Part shown: positions 26,282 through 35,192 of the stretch, in pieces
Numbering within the stretch: position 1 is the first letter of the stretch
How the letters are laid out: each line of letters begins with the position of its first letter
Assembly (NCBI GenBank): GCA_029688955.1
Contig: JARUKZ010000018.1
Span: 34,356 to 98,355, forward strand
Length of the DNA stretch: 64,000 bases
Direction: 5' to 3'
DNA from: Chitinispirillales bacterium ANBcel5
GTDB taxonomy: Bacteria; Fibrobacterota; Chitinivibrionia; Chitinivibrionales; Chitinispirillaceae
The notes under the pieces: model-generated
The model's database searches: none
What the model saw: only the letters and a program-made list of their open reading frames with translations
What the model was told of the DNA's origin: nothing
Program-made: the position numbers and the translations under genes

Positions 26282-27111
26282 TAGAAACAATAAGTGAGAT
26301 GTATTCATTTACTTTCATGCAAAATGCGCTTGCTGTGGGTGTCTTTGGTGGGGGATTACTTGCTTTTTTAGGCATTTTTGTCCATCTTAGGAGAATTGTA
26401 TTTCTTGGCGCTGCATTACCCCAAATAGTTGCAACAGGAATCGCAGCAGCGGTTTTTTTCGCCATATCTCCTATACTTGGAGCAATTGGGGGTGGAATTC
26501 TCGGAATAGTCCTGCTGTCATTTACTGGCAAAAAAAGTCATCTACCCCCGGATGGATGGATTGGGCTTGCATTTGCCGCAGGGTCTTCTGTGGCTATTGT
26601 GCTGGTTGCACTTTCACCAGCACCAGATGGAGAAGTACTCAGATTTTTCACGGGAGATATACTTGGAACCACCCGTAGTGATGCGCTTTTTGCTTTTGGA
26701 GCCGCAATTGCAGTAGGTATAATTTTCCGATTGTTTTGGAGCCGAATTGTAATTACTGGGTTCGATCCTGTGATGTCGGCAACGATGGGAATTAAAGTTC
26801 AGCTATGGGATGCTTTGGTATTTCTGTGTCTTGGTGTTGCTTTAGCAATTGTGATGAATACTGCCGGTGGAATGCTTGCATTCAGTATGCTTGTTGGTCC
26901 TTCAGCTGCTGCTCTTATTCTTTTTCGCAGCTTTCCTTTGATTATTATTTTTTCAGTTCTTACCGGAATGTTAGCTTCTTTTGGAGGTTTGACAGCTTCT
27001 TTTCTTTACGATCTTCCGGGTGGACCTGCTATGGCAACAGCTGCTTTGGTTCCCGTAGTTATTGCATGGATCTATAATTCCGTAAAGGCATTAAAGTACC
27101 GCAGAGTGTAA
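26278..27111 (+). CDS. Metal ABC transporter permease (ZnuB-like)
   Basis: This 277-residue inner-membrane protein has about eight hydrophobic helices and the ABC-3 family pattern (FGGGLLAFLGIFVHLRRIVFLGAALPQ, then MSATMGIKVQLWD, AGGMLAFSMLVGPSAAAL). It starts with GTG inside the ATPase stop codon, so the two are translationally coupled. It closes the operon; a weak hairpin follows. Confidence 0.92.
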   Translation: MIETISEMYSFTFMQNALAVGVFGGGLLAFLGIFVHLRRIVFLGAALPQIVATGIAAAVFFAISPILGAIGGGILGIVLLSFTGKKSHLPPDGWIGLAFAAGSSVAIVLVALSPAPDGEVLRFFTGDILGTTRSDALFAFGAAIAVGIIFRLFWSRIVITGFDPVMSATMGIKVQLWDALVFLCLGVALAIVMNTAGGMLAFSMLVGPSAAALILFRSFPLIIIFSVLTGMLASFGGLTASFLYDLPGGPAMATAALVPVVIAWIYNSVKALKYRRV

Positions 27112-27114
27112 AAA

Positions 27115-27136
27115 AGTAATTGCTTGGTTAATTACT
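27115..27136 (-). terminator. Terminator between convergent permease and Omp85 genes
   Basis: AGTAATT (27115-27121) and AATTACT (27130-27136) form a 7-bp stem. On the minus strand it is followed by a T-run, so it ends the Omp85 gene; it may also act weakly for the permease operon. Confidence 0.55.
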
Positions 27137-27148
27137 ACTGTGATGTGG

Positions 27149-28543
27149 TTAAAAATGCATATCCAGGTAGAGATAGAGCACCGGAGGCCAGGTAAATGAG
27201 GGGTTAGTTTTAGGATCCCTTTTTCTTCTGCCAAATACGACGTCAAAACAAATTGTATTTCTGATATTTGGAAACATTATTCTCAGAGCAGCGCCAACAC
27301 CGTGGCCTGTTTCAGTTTCACTACCTGCTACAATCAGGTCGCTAAGTTTGGACCCAATCCTTGCATAATCATAAATTAAAGCTCCATCAATTCGCCATGA
27401 AAGGGTTCTTACCCCGGGGTATAAAATACTGACCAATGGAAATGGCATATCCGGAGCTGTCCAGATAGGGAACCGGTACTCTGAGGAGAAAAGAATGCTG
27501 TTGTTTACCACAAAGTTAGCTCCCAGTTCTTTAGTAGTGTATCCCCGTACCTGTCCACTTCCACCGTACATACGCCGGTGATAGTTACCTGCGTTTCTGT
27601 TTCTAACTGTGGTATTCAATCGAAAAGCAAATTTGTGAGATTCCAGAAAAGAGGTGAGGTAAAACCTGAAATCGTTTGATAGTTGCCAAAAAGGAGTATT
27701 AGCACCATGGTAAAGATAGTTAGTCATAAGTTGTGTTCGATTATAAAAACCGCTTTCAGGGTCAAATCTACGGGACCTGTGGTCCTTTATAAGGCTTAGG
27801 GTTGCGAAGGCTTCATAGAAATCCTTTACCCCTTCTTCTACAACACTTGTGTCCGAAGATGATGCGCGACCTATTCTTCTCCTGAAAGTAGGTATTATAT
27901 TAAAAGCAACTCTTGTTTGATGGTTAAGGTTACGACCAATTTGTGCACGTGCAACTATGTCTCTGTAATCATAAGCCCAAATGTCGTAAGGATAAGATGC
28001 AAATGATGACCCCAGACCGATGTAGTAGGGCGTTCCTATTAACGGTTTTACCCACAAAAGAGCAAGGCTACGCCATTCCCAGATGCTAGCGGTGAGAGAA
28101 AGACGCTCCATTTTGTTTCTGAAGTTATGGTCGGTAATACCAAATTGCAAGCGCCACCATGGATCACGCTCACCATATTTATAAGAGTAGAGCATCCCCC
28201 CAATATCTGAGATTGAAAATCGGGGCCCTTCTTCAATTTTGATAAAAACGTCTGCACCGTTTTGTTCCTTTGTATAGAAAACTTGAACTTCAGAAAAAAG
28301 AACAGACTGAAGAAGGTGTTGTTTGCCCTTTTCAATAAGATCATGGGTTAATACAACAGAAGTATCGATGCCACTGATTTGTTTGATCAAATGGTGGCAA
28401 ACATTATCAGCACCCACAATTTGTACACTTTTTATGTTTGAGCTATCTATGGATGTGAAATCATACCCGTAGGTGGGGTTTGAAATGGAGAGAGAAAGGA
28501 AAATTGTTATGAAAAGGGCTTTTTTAAACACTGTAATTACCAT
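27149..28543 (-). CDS. Omp85/TamA-like outer-membrane protein
   Basis: This protein of 464 residues has a signal peptide (1-26), one POTRA-like domain (about 35-110, IKSVQIVGADNVCHHLI, VFIKIEEGPRFSISDIGG) and a C-terminal 16-strand-type barrel (about 120-464) with the conserved VRGY motif (GGSGQVRGYTTKELG) and terminal LDMHF. Omp85 proteins insert or export other outer-membrane proteins; this short, single-POTRA form is not BamA. An open frame runs to 28654 but that extension lies inside rnpB, so I use the ATG at 28543. No clear ribosome-binding site precedes it. It lies 18 bases after the 3' end of rnpB. Confidence 0.88.
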   Translation of the reverse strand: MVITVFKKALFITIFLSLSISNPTYGYDFTSIDSSNIKSVQIVGADNVCHHLIKQISGIDTSVVLTHDLIEKGKQHLLQSVLFSEVQVFYTKEQNGADVFIKIEEGPRFSISDIGGMLYSYKYGERDPWWRLQFGITDHNFRNKMERLSLTASIWEWRSLALLWVKPLIGTPYYIGLGSSFASYPYDIWAYDYRDIVARAQIGRNLNHQTRVAFNIIPTFRRRIGRASSSDTSVVEEGVKDFYEAFATLSLIKDHRSRRFDPESGFYNRTQLMTNYLYHGANTPFWQLSNDFRFYLTSFLESHKFAFRLNTTVRNRNAGNYHRRMYGGSGQVRGYTTKELGANFVVNNSILFSSEYRFPIWTAPDMPFPLVSILYPGVRTLSWRIDGALIYDYARIGSKLSDLIVAGSETETGHGVGAALRIMFPNIRNTICFDVVFGRRKRDPKTNPSFTWPPVLYLYLDMHF

Positions 28544-28561
28544 CTGAATTGAGGGAAAAAA

Positions 28562-28944
28562 GGACGGAAGATCTGTAAGCCGGGTTCTGTCTTTTCTCTT
28601 ACGAGAAGAGGCAGTCATTTGTCTGGCTTCGAAATGAATCGAAACATTTAGCAACCTACCCGGGAGATAAAAAAGCGGACCACTCTCTCTTCCAAAGGAA
28701 GAATCTCCCTGCTTGGTCTTGCACCGGATAGGGTTTACCAGCTCCCGGTTATGCGGGACGGTGGGCTCTTACCCCACCTTTTCACTTCTCACCCCGTCAG
28801 AATCTCTTCTGCACAGAGCGGACTTTTCTCTGTGGCACTTTCCGTACTCTTACGAGTCCCCCTAAAAAGAGGTATCCTGTCCTGTGGTGCCCGGACTTTC
28901 CTCTTCGGGTTTAGTTTCCGAAGCGACTGCCCGATCTTCCGTCA
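28562..28944 (-). ncRNA. rnpB: RNase P RNA (rnpB), class A
   Basis: On the minus strand this 383-base stretch contains the conserved RNase P core. The P1 stem is the pair 28933-28943 and 28563-28573 (GACGGAAGATC and its complement). The 5' core reads GAGGAAAGTCCGGGC and the 3' core ACAGAACCCGGCTTA, and internal GGGTAAGAGCCCACCG and GTAAACCC blocks are at the expected places. The RNA is the catalytic part of the enzyme that matures tRNA 5' ends. A terminator (28956-28988) separates it from the helicase gene upstream. Confidence 0.97.
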
Positions 28945-28955
28945 TTTAAAAATAA

Positions 28956-28988
28956 TCCCTGCAATTATAAATAATACCCCTACAGGGA
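28956..28988 (-). terminator. Terminator of helicase gene before rnpB
   Basis: On the minus strand TCCCTGTA pairs with TGCAGGGA (8 bp, one G-U), followed by TTATTTTT. It lies 41 bases after the helicase stop codon and 12 bases before the RNase P RNA. Confidence 0.7.
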
Positions 28989-29029
28989 GAAAATATTGTT
29001 TCAATTATCTAATACTTTTCACGTTAAAT

Positions 29030-31072
29030 TCAATCTAATTCTTCAGAGGTGGTTTGTGAGAGTTTAGATTGCATCTCTTTAAAAAAGCTATCAAGATACT
29101 CCAATTTTTCCTCATCCTGTTTTTCACCGATTATTCCATCCAGGAACTCTTGAGGAATCTCTCTTAGAAAAGGACATGGGGTAACCTGCTTCATCTTCCC
29201 TCTAAACATTTTAGTCCCCGGATAGGTAAGATAGAGCCTCTTTTGTGCCCGTGTCATACCAACATAAAAGAGTCGACGTTCTTCTTCCACTTTCCCTTCT
29301 GATACTGCTCTTGGTGAAGGCATTACTTCCCGATCCAAACCAGCAAGGATTACCACCGGCCATTCCAAACCCTTAGATTTATGAAGCGTCATAAGGATCA
29401 CACCTTTGTTTTTATCTTTTTCATTTTCCTGCTGCTCATCCTGAGTGAGAAGCGCGATTTCCTGAAGATATCCGCTTAGAGTCGGTGTTTTTCTCTTATG
29501 TTTTTTTTCATATATCTCAAGACCATGAAACATCTCTTCAATATTGGCCAATCGGGGTTCAAGTTCGTCTGGTTCGGAATATGCTTTTTTTAATAATTCA
29601 AAGTAGTTGCACTCCTCAAGAAGGGCTCTGAAGGATGTGGCGAGGATACCCTGGTTAAAAAGAGTAGTATACCTGTTACACAGTTCAACAAAAGTTTCGA
29701 TTTTTCGCTTTTGTTCTGGAGTAATCTTGTCATTCTCATTGGCCCGTTGCATAGCATCCCACAGCGACATTCTTCTAAATGCTGCCATTTCATCGAGTTT
29801 TTCTATGGTAGACTTAACAATCCCCTTTGAAGGTACTTTAAGGACTCTTAATAAACTAAGCTCATCATCTGTATTGGAAAAAAAGCGAAGATAGGCTAAA
29901 ATATCCTTAATCTCTTTTCTATCGTAGAAGCTCATGGCACCACTGACTTTGTAAGGAATTCTGTGCCGTCGCAGTTCCTCCTCAAACCGGCGCGTCATAG
30001 CATTGGTGCGCAGAAGAATGGCGTGATCCTTATAGGAAAATGAGGTATGTTTATCGTGCTCCTTTATCTTTTCTGCTATCCATATCGCTTCATCCTCTTC
30101 ATCATCCGCTTTATAATGAAATATCGGATCCCCTTCACCCGCTACAGCAGTTATCTCTTTAAATTTTCTGATTCTGTTATTGCATACCACCGCATGTGCT
30201 CCGCCAAGTATCTGGCTGGTCGAGCGGTAGTTTTTATCCAAAACTACCGTTTTGGCCCCTTTAAAGGTGCTGGAGAAAGAGATTATGTTTTGTATCTCTG
30301 CACCCCGCCATGAATAAATACCCTGATCATCATCCCCAACTACCATGATATTGTTTGATGGAAAAGCCAGGAGTGTGGCCAGTTTCATCTGAACAGCATT
30401 TGTATCCTGAAACTCATCGATGGATATGAATTTGAAACGTTGTTGGTATTTTTTCAGTATTTCAGGTTTCTTCCTGAAAATTTGAAGAGGTAACAGTAAC
30501 AGATCATCAAAATCAACTGTCTGTCGTTTTAGTAAAATCTGATTATAACTGTTATATACTCTAAAGAGCTTTCTATCTTCAGGATTCTCTTTTTTGTACT
30601 CCGAAGGAATCAAGGAAGCGTTTTTTGCCAGGCTTATTCGGGTTCCAAACTCATTTGGATCCTCATTTTTCAACCCCCGGACACCTGCGGCTCTCATTAT
30701 CGATTTTAATGTTGAGGTGCGTTCATGTTCATCAATGATAGTGAAATTTTTATTAAGACCAACGATTTCACCTTCTTCGCGTAAGATTCTGACTCCCAAA
30801 CTATGAAAAGTGCACAGAGTCATTTTGTCAGCCACAGGTTTGGAGGTCAAAGAGGCCACTCTTTCTTTCATCTCCTTAGCAGCCTTATTGGTGAATGTGA
30901 CTGCAAGTATCTGCTCAGGGTTACATCGTTTTTCTGCAACCAGACGTGCTATGCGCATGGTTAGAACACGAGTTTTTCCACTACCAGCGCCAGCTATTAC
31001 AAGTAATGGACCTTCATTATATAAAACTGCATCCCGTTGGCTTTCATTTAATCCACTAGTGTATTTTGACAT
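29030..31072 (-). CDS. UvrD/Rep-family DNA helicase
   Basis: This 680-residue superfamily 1 helicase has the ordered motifs: Q motif LNESQRDAV, I GAGSGKT, Ia VTFTNKAAKEM, II IDEFQDTN, III GDDDQGIYSWRGA, IV LDKNYRST, V MTLHKSKGLEW, VI LFYVGMTRAQ. Length is close to E. coli Rep (673) and short of UvrD (720). It unwinds DNA in the 3'-5' direction in repair or replication restart; I cannot decide between Rep, UvrD and PcrA assignments from these motifs alone. It precedes rnpB, from which a terminator separates it. Confidence 0.95.
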   Translation of the reverse strand: MSKYTSGLNESQRDAVLYNEGPLLVIAGAGSGKTRVLTMRIARLVAEKRCNPEQILAVTFTNKAAKEMKERVASLTSKPVADKMTLCTFHSLGVRILREEGEIVGLNKNFTIIDEHERTSTLKSIMRAAGVRGLKNEDPNEFGTRISLAKNASLIPSEYKKENPEDRKLFRVYNSYNQILLKRQTVDFDDLLLLPLQIFRKKPEILKKYQQRFKFISIDEFQDTNAVQMKLATLLAFPSNNIMVVGDDDQGIYSWRGAEIQNIISFSSTFKGAKTVVLDKNYRSTSQILGGAHAVVCNNRIRKFKEITAVAGEGDPIFHYKADDEEDEAIWIAEKIKEHDKHTSFSYKDHAILLRTNAMTRRFEEELRRHRIPYKVSGAMSFYDRKEIKDILAYLRFFSNTDDELSLLRVLKVPSKGIVKSTIEKLDEMAAFRRMSLWDAMQRANENDKITPEQKRKIETFVELCNRYTTLFNQGILATSFRALLEECNYFELLKKAYSEPDELEPRLANIEEMFHGLEIYEKKHKRKTPTLSGYLQEIALLTQDEQQENEKDKNKGVILMTLHKSKGLEWPVVILAGLDREVMPSPRAVSEGKVEEERRLFYVGMTRAQKRLYLTYPGTKMFRGKMKQVTPCPFLREIPQEFLDGIIGEKQDEEKLEYLDSFFKEMQSKLSQTTSEELD

Positions 31073-31295
31073 CTAAAGTAACCTATAAAAATATAGAATG
31101 TTTTGAGTGGCGTGCGACACTAAAATACTAATTTAGGATGCGTGAGAGTAGGGGAATCAGAGTTTTTTGATACTTGGGCGGAATGATTTTGTAATACATT
31201 GAATCTAAAGCGACTAGGTTGAACAGCTTAAGAAAACAGTTTAGCTTAACGGGTCAAGAATTGTAATGAGCATGCCAAGCGGAGATCGCTTAAGT

Positions 31296-32831
31296 CTATT
31301 CAAACAAAACACCTCTGTTTAGAAGTGATTGGGGATCAAATTTTTGTTTTATAGCTTTCATAGTATTAATACTATCTAAGCCATACATGTATTTAAGATA
31401 GCTTTTCTTTAATTTGCCTACTCCATGCTCAGCTGAAATTGTTCCCCCTGCTAAGCAGGCACTTTTCATAAATTTGTGATAAAGAGCTTCTGATCTTTTA
31501 AGCTCTTTTGAACTTTGTGGCAAAATATTGATATGGAGGTGGTAGTCGCCCAGATGACCGAAAGCTGCATATTGAATAGGTTCTTTTTTAAGTAGCTCAA
31601 CGCACTCTTTAAACCAAAGCCTAAATTTTGAATGGGGGATTGAGGAATCTGTGCTGAATTTACGGATCCCCGGGTCTTTTTGTTGGTTATAGTTGACCAC
31701 CATATTAACAAGTTCAGGCACTGCATGGCGAAACTCCTTTAATCGTTTCATCTCCTGTGGATCAAAGCCGCTCCAGGTTAGCTCAAAGGATGATTTGCAC
31801 TGCTTGAGTATTTGCTCCCATTTTTCAAAGATGCTTTCAAAAGGAGCTTCATCATTTTCTATATATTCCCAATAAATGGCGCAGTTCATCTTTTCTGGGA
31901 ACTGAGGAACTGTTAGGTTAGATGGTTTGTAAGGGGTTGAAAAAAGTCTAAGCGCACTGGAATCAAAGTATTCAATTGCAGTCACGAATTTAATAGTACG
32001 AAGATAATCGGCAAAATCAAAAGCGGTATCATTACACGGAAAAAAGGTTAGACCACCGGTTAAATCAACTCTTTTGGTTAGTTTAATTCCAATTTTAGAG
32101 ATAACCCCAAGTGTACCCTCTGAACCAATAAAGAGATCAAGTGGTTCCATATCTTTGTGCAAATAGTATCCGGATGCGTTTTTGATACAGGGAGATGTGA
32201 GATCTTTAAATGAAGCGTCGTTTAGGAAATTGAAATAGTTTATTGTATTACTTTCATTGTTTGGGCTATTTCTTTTTAAATCAATGGTTTGATCTGGAAA
32301 AACAACAACCTGAAGGGATTCTATATAGCTGCGCGTGGGACCATAGTAATAGGAGCGTGCGCCGGAAGCGTTTGTTGCTACAGTTCCTCCCAACTGAGCA
32401 CTGGATTCAGTGGGATCAGGTGGATAGAAAAAACGACCCGGAGCAAGATTTTCACTACCCTTGACCTTACTGGGCCAGCTACGAGGGTTAAGCAGAAAAT
32501 CATCTATTTCTTTAAGAGTGACTCCTGGTTCGCAGTAAAGAACCGGCGTATTTTCATCTATCCAATCACAAGAGAGTATTCTGTTCATTTTTGAAAACGA
32601 AATCAAAACAGAATCATCGATTGGGGATGCCCCTCCCGTAACTCCGGTTCTTGCACCACTTAAGGTGACCGGAGTGGAAGTTTTAAAGGCCTCTTTTAGA
32701 ATATTTGAAATATCCTTAGCTGATTCCGGAAAACAAATTTTGGAAGGAACTCCATCTGTGTACTTTGATTCATCACTGAGCAAATCAGGGTAGTGTTTTA
32801 AAATCCGCTCTTTGCCTTCAGTGATTTTCAT
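31296..32831 (-). CDS. FAD-linked oxidase (GlcD/D-lactate dehydrogenase-like)
   Basis: This 511-residue flavoprotein belongs to the VAO/GlcD family. The FAD-binding half (about 20-240) has PVTLSGARTGVTGGASP and AQLGGTVATNASGARSYYYG; the C-terminal half has the substrate/metal motif FGHLGDYHLHIN and ISAEHGVGKLK. Such enzymes oxidise D-2-hydroxy acids such as glycolate or D-lactate. The exact substrate is not visible. It starts three bases after the NUDIX gene stop and is probably translated with it. Confidence 0.92.
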   Translation of the reverse strand: MKITEGKERILKHYPDLLSDESKYTDGVPSKICFPESAKDISNILKEAFKTSTPVTLSGARTGVTGGASPIDDSVLISFSKMNRILSCDWIDENTPVLYCEPGVTLKEIDDFLLNPRSWPSKVKGSENLAPGRFFYPPDPTESSAQLGGTVATNASGARSYYYGPTRSYIESLQVVVFPDQTIDLKRNSPNNESNTINYFNFLNDASFKDLTSPCIKNASGYYLHKDMEPLDLFIGSEGTLGVISKIGIKLTKRVDLTGGLTFFPCNDTAFDFADYLRTIKFVTAIEYFDSSALRLFSTPYKPSNLTVPQFPEKMNCAIYWEYIENDEAPFESIFEKWEQILKQCKSSFELTWSGFDPQEMKRLKEFRHAVPELVNMVVNYNQQKDPGIRKFSTDSSIPHSKFRLWFKECVELLKKEPIQYAAFGHLGDYHLHINILPQSSKELKRSEALYHKFMKSACLAGGTISAEHGVGKLKKSYLKYMYGLDSINTMKAIKQKFDPQSLLNRGVLFE

Positions 32832-32834
32832 CCT

Positions 32835-33488
32835 TTATCCCGAATTTCTACTGTTTTCAAAAAGGTAAAAGCCTAACCGTACCTGTAGTGATGAGCTCTC
32901 TTTTTCTGCTTCTGTGCGGGTTTTCAGTACCGTGGTAATGAATTCGTTTTCATGAACACTACCAGTCTTTTTGTTTGCAAAAGAATGGTAAGTTTTTTCA
33001 TCCATCTTTTTTATGCACCCATAATAGTATATACCTTCATCACTTGCACCAGCACTACTATACAGTTTTTTATCATTCAGAGGATAGATATCGCTTCGAC
33101 TTACACGTAACCCAGTCTCTTCATAGAGTTCCTGAATTGCTACTTCAACCGGGTCATCTTCTTCATCGAGCATACCGGCGGGGAATTCCAGGCTCATAAA
33201 TCCGTTTCCAATACGCCTCTGACCAACCATGAGAAATTTCTCTTCACCGGTATCACTATTTTTAATCAGAGTCACTATTACGCATGCATCCCCTCTGATA
33301 AAAAGTACATGGGGAAGTTTGTTTCCTTCCGGGGAAATTACATCGGTCTCAAGAAGTGCAAACAAAAGGCTGCCATCTTTTTTTCTAATCTCCTTTATAG
33401 CCTCCAGTGAGCGTATAGTGCACCCTGAATTCTCAACAGATTTTTTCCAATTTTTTATTTTCTTTTCGTTTACACTGTTGGAATTCAC
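32835..33488 (-). CDS. NUDIX hydrolase, ADP-ribose-pyrophosphatase-like
   Basis: This 217-residue protein has a NUDIX fold (about 60-190) with strands ACVIVTLI, FLMVGQRR and EFPAGMLDEE. The NUDIX box keeps the catalytic ELYEETGL but has D for the first E and Q for the R of GX5EX7REUXEEXGU. Family members cut nucleoside diphosphates linked to other groups, most often ADP-ribose. The open frame extends to a TTG at 33536, overlapping the transporter-like gene, but AGGATATAACACA before the GTG at 33488 makes that the likelier start; it lies two bases past the upstream stop codon. The FAD oxidase gene follows. Confidence 0.85.
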   Translation of the reverse strand: MNSNSVNEKKIKNWKKSVENSGCTIRSLEAIKEIRKKDGSLLFALLETDVISPEGNKLPHVLFIRGDACVIVTLIKNSDTGEEKFLMVGQRRIGNGFMSLEFPAGMLDEEDDPVEVAIQELYEETGLRVSRSDIYPLNDKKLYSSAGASDEGIYYYGCIKKMDEKTYHSFANKKTGSVHENEFITTVLKTRTEAEKESSSLQVRLGFYLFENSRNSG

Positions 33489-33492
33489 TGTG

Positions 33493-34878
33493 TTATATCC
33501 TGAAAAAGAGGTGAGCAAAGAATAAAGCCGAAGCAATACCTACAGCATCGGCCGTAAGAGCGGCAGGAAGAGCGTGACGGGTTTTTCTTATCCCTATGCT
33601 TCCAAAATAAACAGCCAACACATAAAAGGTTGTTTCTGTGGAGCCTTGCGCTATAGAAGAGAAAAATGCGCTAAAACTGTCGGGAGCATTATTCACTATT
33701 TCTGCCATATACCCAAAAGCTCCGGTCCCGGAAAGGGGGCGTATAAGCGCCATTGGAAGAACCTCTGCAGGCATACCGACAAGCCTGGTAAGCGGGCGTA
33801 ATGTACGGGTGAACAGTTCAAGTGCTCCGCTTGCTCTGAACATACCAATAGCTACAAAAATAGCTACCATAAAGGGAATAATTCTGATAGCTACCTGAAA
33901 CCCCTCTTTTGCTCCATTGGTGAGAACTTCATAGATTTTTACCCCTTTTAAGTAACCTAAAATCAAAAGTCCCCCCATTATTATGGGGACAAGCCATCCG
34001 GTTGCAGAGGTGATAAGGTCGAGATTAAACGTAGGTAACTGACCACTCTGTCTAATAAGAAAGGGAACAGATAAAGCAAAGACTCCAATGGTACAGTAGG
34101 CAAAGATTTTGCCTACCAATCCGGGAGGGGTCAGATCCGATTCCTTTTTTTCCTCTTTTAGCATTTCTTCAAAGTTGTCTTTATTTTTCAAACTGTCTGA
34201 AATTTGAGCCGGATTTGGTGACCTTTTAGATAATAACTTAGAAACCACTACCGCTGTTAGAGTTGAGCAAAAGGTAGCCATAATAGCAGGAAGGAGTATA
34301 GATGCAGGGGTTGTAGCACCGGCAGCAGCTCTAACAGAGATAACACCCAGTGGTAAAATGGTAACGCTGGAAGTATTTATTGCTAAAAACAAGCACATAG
34401 CATTGGAAGCCGTATCTTTTTGGGGATTAAGTTTATCAAGCTCAGTCATGGCCTTGATCCCCATGGGTGTTGCTGCATTCCCAAGACCAAGCATATTAGC
34501 AGCCATATTCATTATAATTGCAGACATAGCGGGATGTTCTGCAGGTACATCAGGGAATAGACGCACCATAAGGGGTCTTATGGCACGTGCAATTACTTTG
34601 AGTAATCCGGCTGTTTCAGCTATTTTCATTATTCCAAGCCATAAAGCCATGGCACCAATTAATCCAATAGCCAGAGTTACTGCACTGTTAGCTGATTCGA
34701 ATGAGGCACTTGTAAGCTCATCCATATTACCAGTATAAGCAGCAACTACTATGCTGATCAGTATTAGGTAGAGCCAGATAATGTTTATTGCGGCCGGACG
34801 GTTATTTTTTAAACTTGCACCTTTAACGGAAGGTGTGTTTTTTTGTCCCGATTCTTTCGAATACTTTGTTTTCTCGAT
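33493..34878 (-). CDS. SpmA-SpmB fusion (nucleoside-recognition domain), ATC start
   Basis: This membrane protein joins the SpmA and SpmB halves, each with several helices and the family motifs GNAATPMG, INTSSVTILP, GTGAFGYM and GSTETTFYV. In Bacillus the pair affects spore core dehydration, but non-sporulating bacteria carry it with unknown function. The first ATG (34725) lies inside a conserved segment: the frame continues upstream through a membrane helix (NIIWLYLILISIVVAAY) and 32 more residues to an ATC at 34878, six bases after GGAGG. No ATG, GTG or TTG exists between the upstream stop codon and 34725. From the ATC the protein has 461 residues. It leads the NUDIX/FAD operon. Confidence 0.85.
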   Translation of the reverse strand: MEKTKYSKESGQKNTPSVKGASLKNNRPAAINIIWLYLILISIVVAAYTGNMDELTSASFESANSAVTLAIGLIGAMALWLGIMKIAETAGLLKVIARAIRPLMVRLFPDVPAEHPAMSAIIMNMAANMLGLGNAATPMGIKAMTELDKLNPQKDTASNAMCLFLAINTSSVTILPLGVISVRAAAGATTPASILLPAIMATFCSTLTAVVVSKLLSKRSPNPAQISDSLKNKDNFEEMLKEEKKESDLTPPGLVGKIFAYCTIGVFALSVPFLIRQSGQLPTFNLDLITSATGWLVPIIMGGLLILGYLKGVKIYEVLTNGAKEGFQVAIRIIPFMVAIFVAIGMFRASGALELFTRTLRPLTRLVGMPAEVLPMALIRPLSGTGAFGYMAEIVNNAPDSFSAFFSSIAQGSTETTFYVLAVYFGSIGIRKTRHALPAALTADAVGIASALFFAHLFFRI

Positions 34879-35027
34879 GGTATACCTCCAGTGAAATCTT
34901 CTAACTCCAAAAAAGAAAAATAGTTAAATGTAACAGAGGAATAGAAGTATTGATACACTTAATAAACCATCCTATACTGGAAAAATTGGTATATGTTTTC
35001 AAAATTCTTATAAGCCTATAGTTTAGC

Positions 35028-35055
35028 TAAAGAGTATGCTGTTTAAAACCGATAA
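35028..35055 (+). promoter_or_regulatory. Sigma-28 (FliA) promoter for flgM
   Basis: TAAA (35028-35031), a 16-base spacer and ACCGATAA (35048-35055) match the sigma-28 consensus TAAA-N15-GCCGATAA with one mismatch and one extra spacer base. It points to flgM at 35193. Control of an anti-sigma-28 gene by sigma-28 is a well-known flagellar feedback. Confidence 0.7.
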
Positions 35056-35192
35056 TAATAGTAGAGATAAATGAAGCGGCTCTTACAAAAGGACTTGAAA
35101 GTATATAAAGTGGGAGGGATCCAGGGATGGAGGTAGTAGTGTGTGCTTCCAGGGACGGAAGCATAACTCCCGAGTAAGGAAGGGGACTGATT

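Noticed and set aside
28544..28654. N-terminal extension of the Omp85 protein
   Set aside because: The sequence is the 3' part of rnpB; the signal peptide begins at the ATG at 28543.
28751..29038. Plus-strand open frame of 95 codons
   Set aside because: It is the complement of RNase P RNA and has no ribosome-binding site.
31262..31277. Sigma-54-like site on the minus strand upstream of the helicase
   Set aside because: TGGCATGCTCATTACA lacks the invariant GC of the -12 element.
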